NCBI GenBank assembly: GCA_015065975.1
Contig: SVPG01000004.1
Coordinates: 1-64,000 of the forward strand
Direction of reading: 5' to 3'
From: Oscillospiraceae bacterium
GTDB lineage: Bacteria > Bacillota > Clostridia > Oscillospirales > Acutalibacteraceae
Length of the DNA: 64,000 nt
Position 1 is the stretch's first letter. Each line of letters opens with the position of its first letter. Made by a program: the position numbers and the translations under genes. Below are positions 23,710 to 33,400 of this stretch, one piece after another. Below the pieces are notes generated by a model. That model worked only from the letters and a program-made list of their open reading frames with translations, was not told the DNA's origin and did not search any database.

Positions 23710-25404
23710 TTACATCATCTGCTCCGGAGCGGTGATGCGGAACATTTTAAGAACGTTTGCGATGACCTGCTTTGTGCAGTGGCACAGGGTGAGTCTTGCA
23801 CGTGTGAGTGTCTCGTCCTCACCGATGACCCAGCAGGCGTTGTAGAACTTATGATACTTTGCGGCGAGCTCCATGACGTATCTTGTGATACGCGACGGCT
23901 CGCGGGTATCTGAAGCGGCGGTTATCTCGGAGGTGTAGGAGGAGAGATAACGGATAAGCTCAAGCTCCTCGGGAGCGGTGAGTACCTTGAGGTCATCGCC
24001 CGATGCGGGGGAGAATGAGCCGCCCTGCTGTGCATACTTTCTGAATATCGAGCAGATACGTGCGTGAGCGTACTGAACGTAATATACGGGGTTCTCGGAA
24101 TCCTGCTTTACCGCGAGGTCGAGGTCGAAATCCATCTGAGTGGTCGATTCTCTGAGATTGAAGAAGAATCTTGCTGCATCAACGGGAACTTCGTCGAGAA
24201 GGTCGGCGAGCTGAATGGCCTTGCCCGTTCTCTTGCTCATCTTGACAGGCTTGCCGTCCTGAACGAGGTTGACGAGCTGCATGAGAACGACCTCGAGCTT
24301 GCTTCCGTCGTATCCCGATGCGTCGAGTGCACCCTTCATTCTTGCGACGTGACCGTGATGGTCGGCGCCCCAGACGTTTATGCAGAGGTCAAAGCCTCTC
24401 TTGAACTTGTCGATGTGGTATGCGATATCTGCGGCGAAATAGGTGGGGTTGCCGTTTGCGCGGATAAGAACCTCGTCCTTCTCGGCACCGAGGTCGGTAG
24501 CCTTGTACCAGATAGCGCCGTCCTTCTCGTAGGTCATGCCCTTGTCGGAAAGAAGAGCTATTGCGGCCTTTACGCTGCCGTCGTTGTGGAGGGTGCTCTC
24601 ACGATACCATGTATCGTACTCGATTCTGTATTTGAGAAGGTCGCTCTGCATTCTTGCGATGTTGAGGGGAAGAGCAAAGTCGACGAGAGCGGCTCTGCGC
24701 TCGGCTTCGGGCTTGTCGGCCCATTCGGGACCGTTCTTGTCGAGGAACTCCTGTGCACGCTCGATGATGTCGGCACCGTGATAAGCGTCCTCGGGAATCT
24801 CGATGAAATCCTCGCCCTTGACGAGCTGGAGATATCTGACGTCGAGGGAAAGACCGAATTTCTCGATCTGGTTTCCAGCGTCGTTTATGTAGAACTCTCT
24901 CGAAACCTCATATCCCGCAGCGTCCATGACTGCTGCAAGACAGTCGCCCAGTGCGCCGCCGCGGGCGTTGCCCATATGCATGGGTCCCGTGGGGTTGGCG
25001 GAGACGAATTCGACCATGACCTTTCTGCCCTTGCCGTGGTCCGATCTTCCGTAATTGTCACCCTCGGTTACGACTTCGGTGACGATGTCGCAGAAATACT
25101 GCTGAGTCGGATAGAAGTTGATAAATCCCGGACCTGCAGTCTCGATGCGGTCGATATAGGTGCCGTCGGTCACGGCGTGCTCGGCGATGATGGCGGCTAT
25201 CTTTGCGGGAGCCATGCGGAAGGCTCTTGCGCTTGCCATGGCGGCGTTTGTGGAAAGGTCGCCGTGTGAGCTGTCGGCAGGGACCTCGATGTTGAAATCG
25301 GGGACATCTGCCTTTGCGAGAGAACCGTCAGCAAAGGCTGCTTCGAAAGCGCCTGTTATGATTTCCTTTGCCTGAGAGCGAAACTTATCTGATACTGCGG
25401 ACAT
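23710..25404 (-). CDS. argS: Arginine--tRNA ligase
   Basis: A 564-residue class Ia synthetase that charges tRNA-Arg. The HIGH-type motif appears in FVSANPTGPMHMGNARGGAL near residues 133-152, and the KMSKR-like PVKMSKRTGKAI is near 390. The N-terminal Add domain and the C-terminal DALR anticodon-binding domain (ARICSIFRKYAQ onward, ending TAPEQMM) are present. Length matches the family. Most of the plus-strand open frame opposite this gene is a codon-bias shadow. It lies 33 bases upstream of the LCP gene and 23 bases after the VanY-type gene. Confidence 0.97.
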   Translation of the reverse strand: MSAVSDKFRSQAKEIITGAFEAAFADGSLAKADVPDFNIEVPADSSHGDLSTNAAMASARAFRMAPAKIAAIIAEHAVTDGTYIDRIETAGPGFINFYPTQQYFCDIVTEVVTEGDNYGRSDHGKGRKVMVEFVSANPTGPMHMGNARGGALGDCLAAVMDAAGYEVSREFYINDAGNQIEKFGLSLDVRYLQLVKGEDFIEIPEDAYHGADIIERAQEFLDKNGPEWADKPEAERRAALVDFALPLNIARMQSDLLKYRIEYDTWYRESTLHNDGSVKAAIALLSDKGMTYEKDGAIWYKATDLGAEKDEVLIRANGNPTYFAADIAYHIDKFKRGFDLCINVWGADHHGHVARMKGALDASGYDGSKLEVVLMQLVNLVQDGKPVKMSKRTGKAIQLADLLDEVPVDAARFFFNLRESTTQMDFDLDLAVKQDSENPVYYVQYAHARICSIFRKYAQQGGSFSPASGDDLKVLTAPEELELIRYLSSYTSEITAASDTREPSRITRYVMELAAKYHKFYNACWVIGEDETLTRARLTLCHCTKQVIANVLKMFRITAPEQMM

Positions 25405-25427
25405 TTGGTTGATCCTCCAATATATAA

Positions 25428-26522
25428 TTATTTGTTTTCGTTTTGATTGAGAGCGAAAAGCTCCTGTGCGGTTATCTGTTGGGAATAATCCTCAACAGCC
25501 TGTCTTGCCTGTGCCTGGAGAGCGATGTATTCTTCGAGACACAGCTTGTGCTCGTAGATGTATTTTGCGTGCTCGATTCCGACATAGCGGAAATGCCACG
25601 GCTCGTAATCGATCTCGGTTATTTCGACCTTGTCGGCGGGATATCTGAGAATGTATCCGTATTCGTGCGCGTGCGCGGTTATCCACGCGCCGACCTTGGT
25701 GTTGCAGAAGCTGTATGAAGTATCGCCCGTGACGCTCAGGTCGAGTGAATTGCCGAGCTGGTGCTCGGAATGTCCGGGCGGCTGAGTGGTCTTGCCTGCG
25801 GCGATCTCGGCGTTTTCCTTGCTGTAACCGAGGCTGAGGAACCGCCTGACCCGTGCGGAGAAGAGGTTCTCCTGATACGAATAGGAACGGTATCCGCTGA
25901 TTATGAACACGTTCTGTCCCGTTGCGGCGACTGCGTCGGCATAGAGCTTTTCGTAGGCTTCGAGAGCGTCCGCCATGAGCATTCTGTCCCGATAGGTTAT
26001 CGGAACGGTGTTTATAACGACCATATTCTCCGGCACGTAATCGGGAGAAAGAACACGGTCGGCGTTTGCAATCATCGGAACGTCCTCATAATTTGAGGGA
26101 AGGTCGCTGTCGGGAGGGAGCTGCTTTGCGACGACGTTGAGCACAGCCTGCGCTCTGACGCCGGGTGTTCCCGTTGCGGTAATGGTGATGCTTCCCGCCG
26201 AGTTTCCCGTTATTGAAGCGAGATCGTCGGAGACGACGGCGACGTCGGCATCAGATGAGGAAAGAGTGATGTAGGTTATCGCTGTCGCGGGAGCGATCTG
26301 AAAGGTGGGTTCAAGCTCTTCGCCGACGTAGATATAGTATTCCTCCTGTTCGAATCTGAGATCGGTCAGCGTCTCGCGGACGGTCTGGGCATAATCGAGA
26401 CCCTCGGGTATTTTGAGATAGCATATCCAAGCGATCAGCAGCATCGAGAGAATGAAATAGGAGTATTCGATGATGTCTCTTTTGGTGATTTTTTTCTTCC
26501 TGGACTTCTTTTTATCTTTCAT
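25428..26522 (-). CDS. VanY-type D-alanyl-D-alanine carboxypeptidase (M15) with Ig-like domain
   Basis: A 364-residue membrane-anchored zinc peptidase that trims D-Ala from peptidoglycan stems. A basic cytoplasmic start is followed by a membrane helix (SYFILSMLLIAWICYLKI, about residues 21-38). An external BIG2-like domain follows (VAVVSDDLASITGNSAGSIT near 94), then the M15B catalytic domain with GHSEHQLGNSLDLS near 250 (zinc ligands in SxHxxGxxxD) and EPWHFRYVG near 311 (second zinc His). It lies between hemW and argS on the same strand. No van resistance genes are nearby, so normal wall maturation is likely. Confidence 0.92.
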   Translation of the reverse strand: MKDKKKSRKKKITKRDIIEYSYFILSMLLIAWICYLKIPEGLDYAQTVRETLTDLRFEQEEYYIYVGEELEPTFQIAPATAITYITLSSSDADVAVVSDDLASITGNSAGSITITATGTPGVRAQAVLNVVAKQLPPDSDLPSNYEDVPMIANADRVLSPDYVPENMVVINTVPITYRDRMLMADALEAYEKLYADAVAATGQNVFIISGYRSYSYQENLFSARVRRFLSLGYSKENAEIAAGKTTQPPGHSEHQLGNSLDLSVTGDTSYSFCNTKVGAWITAHAHEYGYILRYPADKVEITEIDYEPWHFRYVGIEHAKYIYEHKLCLEEYIALQAQARQAVEDYSQQITAQELFALNQNENK

Positions 26523-26649
26523 TATTTTGATATCTTCTTTACTAAAAAATGGAGTTCACGGTAATATATAATTATAATATGGAAATGCCCGTATTGCAAT
26601 ACTTCAAGGCGACGAATATTTAAGTATTATATATACAAAATTTGAATTT

Positions 26650-27750
26650 TCAGTAAATGATTTCCGATATGAGTGCGTTGGAGAGGAGAAAACCCTGCCT
26701 TGTAAGGGCTATCGACGAATCGGTGCAGCGCGTCAGCCCGTGTTGTTCATATCTGCGTGCGCGGTCGATATAGCTTTCGGGAAGAGGGGAGCCGAAACGA
26801 GAGCGCCAGAGAGCATCGGTCAGTCCCTCGGTAAGGCGAAGACGCAGCATGGCGTATTCCTGCGGTGTTCCGCCGACGCCTTCGTCGACTGCGGCGGGCG
26901 ATTCGATGTATTGCATTATGTCGCGGGGGTAGGAGTAGCGTTTTTTGCCGAAAAATCCGTGTGCGGCAGGTCCGAAACCGAGATATTCGTCGCCGTTCCA
27001 GTATCGCAGGTTGTGGCGGCTTTCCATATTCGGTCGGGCAAAATTCGAGATCTCGTACTGGAGATATCCGAAAGCCTCGAGAAGCTGCGCCGATTGAAGA
27101 TAGAGCTCTGCCTGCATATCCTCGTCGGGAAGGGAAAGGGAATCGGCCATTGCATGATAAGGGGTGCCCTCTTCGATTTTGAGAAGATACGATGAAATAT
27201 GCGCCGGCTCGAGCGATGCAAGAAACTCAACCGAACGGGAAAGCGAATCGGGAGTCTGCCCCGGGGTGGCGATCATAAGATCGAGAGAGATGTTAGAAAT
27301 GCCTGCGCTGCGAGTGATCTTTACGGCGTCTGCGGCCTGACTGCAGCTGTGTCGGCGTCCGAGCGATCTGAGCTCGCTGTCGATTCCCGACTGCACTCCC
27401 ATTGATATGCGGTTTATACCGCAGGAGGCGAGAGCGGTCATAAGCTCGTACGTGACGGTCAGCGGGTTTGCTTCGAGAGTTATCTCGCAGTCGCGGGAGA
27501 GACGGAAGGAATCGGAAATGCATTTTGTTATGCGTGAAATCCTGTCTGCGCCGAGGAGAGATGGAGTCCCGCCGCCGAAATAAACCGTTGAACAGAGCCT
27601 TTCCCTGTCGGATTGAAGAGCTATCTCACGGCACAGAGCGTCGGTATAGCGGTCGGCAAGTGCGCCGTCAAACACTGTCGAATAAAAATCGCAGTACGGA
27701 CATTTGCCGCGGCAGAAGGGGATATGTATATAAATTCCGATATCAGACAT
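26650..27750 (-). CDS. hemW: HemW-like radical SAM heme chaperone
   Basis: A 366-residue radical SAM protein of the HemN/HemW group, now seen mainly as a heme chaperone and formerly annotated as coproporphyrinogen III oxidase. It opens MSDIGIYIHIPFCRGKCPYC, where the CxxxCxxC cluster binds the 4Fe-4S centre without the extra cysteine of true HemN. TVYFGGGTPSLL, RISMGVQSGIDSELRSLGR and the HemN C-terminal domain (YLGFGPAAHGF) follow. The ATG at 27750 has GAGAGGA nine bases upstream; a longer frame upstream lacks support. It diverges from the infC promoter. Confidence 0.94.
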   Translation of the reverse strand: MSDIGIYIHIPFCRGKCPYCDFYSTVFDGALADRYTDALCREIALQSDRERLCSTVYFGGGTPSLLGADRISRITKCISDSFRLSRDCEITLEANPLTVTYELMTALASCGINRISMGVQSGIDSELRSLGRRHSCSQAADAVKITRSAGISNISLDLMIATPGQTPDSLSRSVEFLASLEPAHISSYLLKIEEGTPYHAMADSLSLPDEDMQAELYLQSAQLLEAFGYLQYEISNFARPNMESRHNLRYWNGDEYLGFGPAAHGFFGKKRYSYPRDIMQYIESPAAVDEGVGGTPQEYAMLRLRLTEGLTDALWRSRFGSPLPESYIDRARRYEQHGLTRCTDSSIALTRQGFLLSNALISEIIY

Positions 27751-27834
27751 ATTGAAAAATCCTCTCAGGATATGATATAATTTCGGTATAAACAAATAAT
27801 ATCACACACATCTTCCGCGTTCAATAAAAAAATC

Positions 27835-27862
27835 TTGACAAACGGTCGTTTTGTGATATAAT
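27835..27862 (+). promoter_or_regulatory. Promoter of infC-rpmI-rplT
   Basis: TTGACA (27835-27840), 16-base spacer, TATAAT (27857-27862), about 150 bases before infC. Confidence 0.9.
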
Positions 27863-27868
27863 ACTTGT

Positions 27869-28013
27869 ACAACAAAGAAGGCGGTTTTCGCCTCACCTCA
27901 GCCAACGTACGGTAAAAGGTCAATAATGACGGCGCTTCTGTGCCGGATTATTGCGTGGGGTGAGTTGTGTCCCGCGCTTTTATTTTTGTTGAAATTATTT
28001 GGGGGTGCTTGGT
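27869..28013 (+). promoter_or_regulatory. Structured L20-type leader of the infC operon with attenuator
   Basis: The long leader holds a nested stem CAATAAT...ATTATTG enclosing CGGC/GCCG (27921-27953), then a terminator-like stem GCGTGGG/CCCGCGC followed by TTTTATTTTT (27953-27988). CTCACC (27892-27897) can pair with GGTGAG (27959-27964) as an alternative, antiterminator-like fold. Firmicutes infC-rpmI-rplT operons are classically repressed by ribosomal protein L20 through such a leader. The fold is from reading the sequence, not from a covariance search. Confidence 0.65.
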
Positions 28014-28586
28014 ATCAGCAAGGAACAGCAGGTCCTGATCAATGAGGAGATTCGTTCACCGCAGCTCAGAGTTATCGGAGCGGACGGCGCGCAGCTCGGA
28101 ATAATGTCTTCCGATGAAGCTCTGCGCATCGCCGATGAAGCTCAGCTTGACCTGGTTATGATCGCACCGCAGGCGACACCGCCGGTGTGCAAGGTCATGG
28201 ACTACGGCAAATACCGATTTGAGCAGCAGAAGAGAGAAAAGGAAGCCAAGAAGAATCAGCATACGGTCGAGATCAAGGAGATCAGACTGTCTCTGAACAT
28301 CGACACGCACGACTTTGAGACAAAAGCAGGACACGCAAGGAAATTCCTCAAGGGCGGCGACAAGGTCAAGGTTTCCATCAGATTCCGCGGTCGAGAGATG
28401 GGTCACCCGGAACACGGACTCGAGATCATGAAACGCTTTTCCGAGGCTCTTGCCGAAATGGCAGTCGTCGAAAAGCCCGCAAAGCTTGAGGGACGCAATA
28501 TGCTGATGTTCCTCGCAGCAAAGCCCGCTCCTAAGGCTTCTTCCAAGAAGCAGTCGAATGCCGACAGCTCCGCAAAAACCGAATAA
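28014..28586 (+). CDS. infC: Translation initiation factor IF-3, probable ATC start
   Basis: A protein of about 190 residues that keeps the 30S subunit free and checks the start codon. [14 protein letters not shown] near the N-terminus and the C-terminal domain ([18 protein letters not shown], then [10 protein letters not shown]-like helix) are typical. The best SD, GGGGGTG at 28001-28007, sits six bases before an ATC codon at 28014. In-frame TTG (27999) and GTG (28005) lie before or within the SD and have none of their own. infC of E. coli and Bacillus also uses a rare start (ATT) for self-control, so ATC is plausible. Protein family certain, start inferred. Confidence 0.93.
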   Translation: MSKEQQVLINEEIRSPQLRVIGADGAQLGIMSSDEALRIADEAQLDLVMIAPQATPPVCKVMDYGKYRFEQQKREKEAKKNQHTVEIKEIRLSLNIDTHDFETKAGHARKFLKGGDKVKVSIRFRGREMGHPEHGLEIMKRFSEALAEMAVVEKPAKLEGRNMLMFLAAKPAPKASSKKQSNADSSAKTE

Positions 28587-28608
28587 CTTATTTCAAGGAG
28601 GATATACA

Positions 28609-28812
28609 ATGCCAAAGATCAAGACTCACAGCGGCGCAAAGAAGCGCTTCAAAGTGACCGGAACCGGAAAGATCGTCAGAGCTCATGCAGGTAAGCGTCA
28701 TAAGCTCAACAGCGCACTCAAGAGTGCAAAGAGAAAGAGGAACCTCAGAAAGTCCACTCTGGCTGACTGCACAAACGTAGCACAGGCAAAGAAGCTTATT
28801 CCCTACAAATAA
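28609..28812 (+). CDS. rpmI: 50S ribosomal protein L35
   Basis: A 67-residue basic protein starting [20 protein letters not shown], the L35 signature. CAAGGAGG precedes the ATG by seven bases, which rules out the longer in-frame upstream reading. It lies between infC and rplT as in most bacteria and is part of the 50S subunit. Confidence 0.98.
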   Translation: MPKIKTHSGAKKRFKVTGTGKIVRAHAGKRHKLNSALKSAKRKRNLRKSTLADCTNVAQAKKLIPYK

Positions 28813-28852
28813 TCGAGGTTTTCTCAACATCAAGAAAGGAATGGTCAGATAA

Positions 28853-29206
28853 ATGGCACGAGTAAAGGGTGCGCTCGCAACGCGCAAAAGAAGAAAGAAA
28901 GTTCTGAAGCTTGCCAAGGGCTATTGGGGTGCCAAGAGCAAGCACTTTAAGATGGCTAAAGAGGCCGTAATGAAGTCCGGCCAGTATGCATACATCGGTC
29001 GCCGCCAGAAGAAGCGCGACTTCCGCAGACTGTGGATCACCCGTATAAGCGCAGCTTGCAAGCTTAACGGCATCAACTATTCTCAGTTTATGTACGGTCT
29101 CAAGAAGGCTGACATTACCCTCAACAGAAAAATGCTGTCCGAGATCGCTATTGCTGATGCAGCAGCTTTCACCGCTCTCGTAGAGAAGGCAAAGGCAGCT
29201 CTATAA
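28853..29206 (+). CDS. rplT: 50S ribosomal protein L20
   Basis: A 117-residue basic 23S rRNA-binding protein, starting [20 protein letters not shown] and continuing with [20 protein letters not shown]. It is needed for early 50S assembly and in Firmicutes also represses its own operon by binding the leader upstream of infC. Length and order match the family. A terminator follows. Confidence 0.98.
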   Translation: MARVKGALATRKRRKKVLKLAKGYWGAKSKHFKMAKEAVMKSGQYAYIGRRQKKRDFRRLWITRISAACKLNGINYSQFMYGLKKADITLNRKMLSEIAIADAAAFTALVEKAKAAL

Positions 29207-29217
29207 TAATCTGAAAG

Positions 29218-29251
29218 TGCGCCCGGATGACCTCATCCGAGCGCGCTTTTT
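29218..29251 (+). terminator. Terminator after rplT
   Basis: Stem with arms CGGATGA/TCATCCG, extended by GCGC on both sides and followed by CTTTTTGG, starts 12 bases after the rplT stop. Confidence 0.88.
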
Positions 29252-29314
29252 GGCAAAAACGGGTGGATTTTGTGTGAACGGAAATTGTATAATAACCGTG
29301 AAAGGACGATCGCC

Positions 29315-30112
29315 ATGGCAAATGAAATAACCAGCAAAGACAATGCGAGCGTCAAGGCGGCGGCAAAGCTGATGACAAGCGCGAAGGAACGTCGCGAGAG
29401 ACAGCTTTTCATCGTCGAGGGTGTGCGTTTGTGCACGGAAGCGCTCGATAATAAATGTGAAATCGAGGAGGCGTTTTTTACCGAAAGCGCCAAGCAGAAA
29501 TATACAGAAGTTGTTGCACGTCTCGAAAAGGCGGCAAAGAAGAGCTACATAATTACCGATGCGATCGCTGAGAAGATCGCCGATACCGTATCCCCGCAGG
29601 GAATATTCTGCATCGGCAGGATCATCGTAAACAGGATCGACGTTGAGACCATGAGAAGTGACGGACAGTATGTCATGCTTGAGAATCTTCAGGATCCCGC
29701 AAACATCGGTGCCATATTCAGAACGGCCGAGGCTCTCGGTCTGAGCGGTGCTTTTCTTTCGAAGGACTGCTGTGATCCCTACAACCCGAAGTCCATGAGA
29801 GCGAGCATGGGTGCCGTTATGCGTCTGCCCTATCTCGAGGTGGACGATCACGTTGAGCTTATGAAGAAGCTCAAGCTGAGAAACATGAGACCGATAGCTT
29901 CCGTTCCCGACGGAGATGCGAGTAAAATAACCGCAATAAGATTTTTCAAGGGCGTTATAATGTGCATCGGCAACGAGGGCAACGGTCTTACCGATGAGCT
30001 GCTCGGCGTGTGCGGCGAAAGGGTGACCATTCCGATGAACGGCCGCGCCGAATCGCTCAATGCAGCGACGGCAGCGTCGATACTCATGTGGGAAATGGTG
30101 AGAAATTACTGA
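29315..30112 (+). CDS. TrmH-family rRNA/tRNA 2'-O-methyltransferase (SpoU class)
   Basis: A 265-residue SPOUT methyltransferase. An N-terminal substrate-binding domain (RQLFIVEGVRLCTEAL) precedes the SpoU catalytic domain with LENLQDPANIGAIFRTAEAL near 126-145, IGNEGNGLTDELL near 222 and the C-terminal knot NGRAESLNAATAASILMWE. It methylates ribose 2'-OH in rRNA or tRNA; the exact target is not evident. The ATG at 29315 has AAAGGA upstream, and a longer upstream frame lies in the terminator region. dprA follows after one base. Confidence 0.93.
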   Translation: MANEITSKDNASVKAAAKLMTSAKERRERQLFIVEGVRLCTEALDNKCEIEEAFFTESAKQKYTEVVARLEKAAKKSYIITDAIAEKIADTVSPQGIFCIGRIIVNRIDVETMRSDGQYVMLENLQDPANIGAIFRTAEALGLSGAFLSKDCCDPYNPKSMRASMGAVMRLPYLEVDDHVELMKKLKLRNMRPIASVPDGDASKITAIRFFKGVIMCIGNEGNGLTDELLGVCGERVTIPMNGRAESLNAATAASILMWEMVRNY

Positions 30113-30113
30113 T

Positions 30114-31271
30114 ATGAAAAACGCCATATACTGGATATGGCTTCAGCGTGCGCTCGGTTTTGCAAGCTCAAAGATATCAAAGGTGATCGAGCTTGACGGG
30201 GCTGCGAGACGGGTGTTCGAGCTCGAATACGACGGTCTCAAAAATCTCAGGATATTTACCGCACGTCAGCTTGAGAATCTCTGCAGCAAGGATCTGCTGC
30301 CTGTGCAGGAGATACTGACAAACTGCGGCAGGCTCGGATATGATATTCTGACTCCCGAGGACGAGGATTATCCGCAGCGTCTGAGGAATATTTCGAATCC
30401 GCCGGCAGTTCTCTACGTCAAAGGAAAGCTGCCCGATCCCGAACGCAGACTATATGTCGGGATCGTAGGTGCACGTGAGCCGACCTCAAGAGGCGCTGAT
30501 GTTGCATATACTCTCGGACTCAAGCTTGCTCAGTCGGGTGCCGTCATAGTGAGCGGCGGAGCACGCGGAATAGATTCCGCGGCGCATATGGGTGCGCTCG
30601 CAGAAAGCGGAAGAACGGTGGCAGTGCTCGGCTGCGGCATCGATTATGAGTACAATATGTCGAAAAGATCGATGAGAGATATGATAGCGTCAAAGGGTGC
30701 GATCATATCGGAATATCCTCCGACAACTCCTCCCGTCGGGAGACATTTTCCCGAAAGGAACAGGATAATATCGGGTATATCCCATGCTGTCGTTGTAGCA
30801 CAGGCGGGTATCAAGAGCGGCTCGCTCATAACCGCAAAGCTTGCTGCCGAACAGGGCAGAGAGGTGTTTGCCGTTGAAGACGGCATCGGCTCGGTCGAAT
30901 CGGAGGGAACGACTCATCTGATCGAAAACGGAGCCAATCCGCTTTCTGGTCCGCAGGATGTGGTCGACGCCTTCTGCGGCAGATTCAGCGATACGCTCAG
31001 ACGTCCTATGGTCGAAAGAGATTTTATCGATGATCTCCGTGCTCTTCCCGGCGGCGGAAATGAGACGGATGTTGCGCACGCGTTTGCACAGAGTGCGTCG
31101 GAAAACGCGCGGATGATATACGCTCTGCTCGAAAGGGAAGGGTGTATGATAGCGGACGAGATAATTGCGGCGACGGGTATCGCCGCGGGTTCAGTGTTCG
31201 GTGCGCTTACCGAACTTGAAATGTTGGGTATAGTAAATGTCCATCCGGGCAGAAGATATGAAGCAAAGTAA
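30114..31271 (+). CDS. dprA: DNA-processing protein DprA
   Basis: A 385-residue protein that loads RecA onto incoming single-stranded DNA in natural transformation. The Rossmann-like core shows YVGIVGAREPTSRGADVAYT near 115, IVSGGARGIDSAAHMGAL near 144 and FPERNRIISGIS near 214. A winged-helix-like C-terminal domain (IYALLEREGCMIADEIIAAT) ends the protein. It is widely kept in bacteria that are not known to be competent. Tight spacing with the methyltransferase upstream and topA downstream indicates co-transcription. Confidence 0.96.
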   Translation: MKNAIYWIWLQRALGFASSKISKVIELDGAARRVFELEYDGLKNLRIFTARQLENLCSKDLLPVQEILTNCGRLGYDILTPEDEDYPQRLRNISNPPAVLYVKGKLPDPERRLYVGIVGAREPTSRGADVAYTLGLKLAQSGAVIVSGGARGIDSAAHMGALAESGRTVAVLGCGIDYEYNMSKRSMRDMIASKGAIISEYPPTTPPVGRHFPERNRIISGISHAVVVAQAGIKSGSLITAKLAAEQGREVFAVEDGIGSVESEGTTHLIENGANPLSGPQDVVDAFCGRFSDTLRRPMVERDFIDDLRALPGGGNETDVAHAFAQSASENARMIYALLEREGCMIADEIIAATGIAAGSVFGALTELEMLGIVNVHPGRRYEAK

Positions 31272-31294
31272 TTTTGAAAGGTTAGGTTTTGATA

Positions 31295-33400
31295 ATGTCA
31301 AAGCTGATAATTGTTGAGTCTCCGCCAAAAGCGAAGACTATCAAAAAATTCCTCGGCAGTGATTATGAGGTTGTTGCATCGATGGGTCACGTCCGTGACC
31401 TTCCCGAGAACCGTCTCTCGGTCGATCTCAAGAACAATTTTGCTCCGAAATATGCAATAATCAAGGGCAAGGAAGACCTTGTCGAAAGCCTCAAGGCGGC
31501 AGCTTCGAAGAGCGAATGCGTCTATCTCGCAACCGACCCGGACCGCGAGGGTGAAGCCATTTCGTGGCATATTGCATATATTCTCGGACTCGATCTCAAT
31601 GATGCAAACCGTGTTACCTTCAACGAGATCACCGAAACAGGTCTTAAGAAGGGTATGGCGAATCCGAGAAGCATCGACCTCGATCTTGTCGATGCTCAGC
31701 AGTGCAGAAGAATACTCGACAGAATAGTCGGTTACAGACTCAGCCCCTTTGTATCGCAGAAGATACGCCGCGGACTTTCCGCAGGTCGTGTTCAGTCGGT
31801 CGCTCTGCGCATGATATGCGACAGAGAGGACGAGATAAGAGCTTTTGTCCCCGAGGAGTACTGGTCCATTGACGCAAAGCTTGTTCCTCAGGGTGCAAAG
31901 AGAGCTTTCGGCGCTGAGTTCTTCGGTACCGCCGACGGCAAGGTTGAGCTCAAGGACAAGGACAGCACGGACGCTATCCTTGCCGAGCTTGAGAACGAAT
32001 CCTTCACAGTTACGGGTCTCAAGAAGGGCGTTCGCAAAAAGAGTCCCGCACCTCCCTTCATCACCTCCACCCTGCAGCAGGAGGCTTCCAGAAAGCTCAG
32101 CTTCCGTTCGAGCAAGACCATGAAGATCGCTCAGGAGCTTTATGAAGGCGTTGAGATCGAAGGAATGGGCGCAGTCGGTCTTATAACCTACATGAGAACC
32201 GACTCCATCAGAATATCCGATGAGGCAAGAGCCGAGGGCGAGGAATACATCAAGCAGCGCTGGGGTGCAAATTATCTGCCCGACAAGCCCCATAAGTTCA
32301 AGACAAGAGCAAACGCTCAGGACGCGCACGAGGCTATCAGACCCACAATGCCGTCGCTTGAACCGGAGAAGATAAAGTCGAGCCTTTCGACCGACCAGTA
32401 CAAGCTCTACAAGCTTATCTGGGAGCGCTTCACCGCAAGCCTTATGGCACACTGTCTGCACGATACCGCCAACGCCGATATCACAGCAGGCAAATACCTC
32501 TTCAAGGCATCGGGATATACCGTCAAGTTCGAGGGTTACACCGCGCTTTATGAGGCTACCGCAGATGACAGCAAGAAGGAAGAGAGCGTCGGCGCTCTGC
32601 CCAAGCTCGAGATCGGAATGAACCTCAAGGTAAAATCCCTCGAGGGCGGTCAGCATTTCACTCAGCCGCCTGCAAGATACACGGAAGACACTCTTACAAG
32701 AGCGCTTGAAGAGAACGGCGTCGGACGTCCGTCAACTTACGTTGCAATCGTCAGCACCGTTGTCGGAAGAGAGTATGTCATCAGAGACGCAAAATCGAAG
32801 TCTCTCAAGCCGACCGAGCTCGGTGAGCAGATCAACAAGCTCATCAAGGAGCGTTTCTCAAAGATAATCAACGTCAAGTTCACCGCTCAGATGGAAAAGA
32901 ACCTCGATATGGTCGAGAGCGGAGACAAGGACTGGATAGATACCCTGCGCAACTATTACGATGATTTCGAGAAGATCCTTGCCGACGCAAAGAAGGCTAT
33001 GGAAGGCATCACGATGAAGCTGCCCGAGGAGGAGACCGATTTCATCTGCGAGAAGTGCGGAAGACGCATGGTCGTAAAGCTCGGACGCTACGGCAAGTTC
33101 ATCGCCTGCCCCGGTTATCCCGAGTGCAAGAATATCAAGAAGATCGTAAATGAAATAGACGTAAACTGCCCCAAGTGCGGTTCAAAGGTAATTGTCAAGA
33201 AGTCAAAGAGAGGCCGCACCTTCTACGGCTGCTCGTCATATCCGAACTGCGATTTCGTATCGTGGAACGAGCCGACAAACGAGAAGTGTCCGCAGTGCGG
33301 CGGTATGCTCTTTGAACGCAAGGGCAAGTATCCCAAGCTCTGCTGCGAGGCTGAGGGCTGCGGATATGAGCGCAAGAAAGAGGAGGAGACCGCACAGTGA
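31295..33400 (+). CDS. topA: DNA topoisomerase I
   Basis: A 701-residue type IA topoisomerase that relaxes negative supercoils. An N-terminal TOPRIM domain (KLIIVESPPKAKTIKKFLGS, then ATDPDREGEAISWHI near 80) precedes the catalytic Tyr in GLITYMRTDSIRIS near 290. Three zinc-ribbon repeats follow at the C-terminus: CEKCGRRMVVKLG... near 585, CPKCGSKVIVKKSKRG near 625, and CPQCGGMLFERKGKYPKLCC near 667. The ATG at 31295 has AAAGG upstream. The last bases overlap the GTG of trmFO. Confidence 0.97.
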   Translation: MSKLIIVESPPKAKTIKKFLGSDYEVVASMGHVRDLPENRLSVDLKNNFAPKYAIIKGKEDLVESLKAAASKSECVYLATDPDREGEAISWHIAYILGLDLNDANRVTFNEITETGLKKGMANPRSIDLDLVDAQQCRRILDRIVGYRLSPFVSQKIRRGLSAGRVQSVALRMICDREDEIRAFVPEEYWSIDAKLVPQGAKRAFGAEFFGTADGKVELKDKDSTDAILAELENESFTVTGLKKGVRKKSPAPPFITSTLQQEASRKLSFRSSKTMKIAQELYEGVEIEGMGAVGLITYMRTDSIRISDEARAEGEEYIKQRWGANYLPDKPHKFKTRANAQDAHEAIRPTMPSLEPEKIKSSLSTDQYKLYKLIWERFTASLMAHCLHDTANADITAGKYLFKASGYTVKFEGYTALYEATADDSKKEESVGALPKLEIGMNLKVKSLEGGQHFTQPPARYTEDTLTRALEENGVGRPSTYVAIVSTVVGREYVIRDAKSKSLKPTELGEQINKLIKERFSKIINVKFTAQMEKNLDMVESGDKDWIDTLRNYYDDFEKILADAKKAMEGITMKLPEEETDFICEKCGRRMVVKLGRYGKFIACPGYPECKNIKKIVNEIDVNCPKCGSKVIVKKSKRGRTFYGCSSYPNCDFVSWNEPTNEKCPQCGGMLFERKGKYPKLCCEAEGCGYERKKEEETAQ

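Noticed and set aside
24064-25269. A 401-codon plus-strand frame opposite argS
   Set aside because: Shadow of argS; Cys/Val-rich low-information translation with no start signals.
31298-32656. A 452-codon minus-strand frame opposite topA
   Set aside because: Shadow of topA, which has TOPRIM, catalytic Tyr and zinc ribbons.
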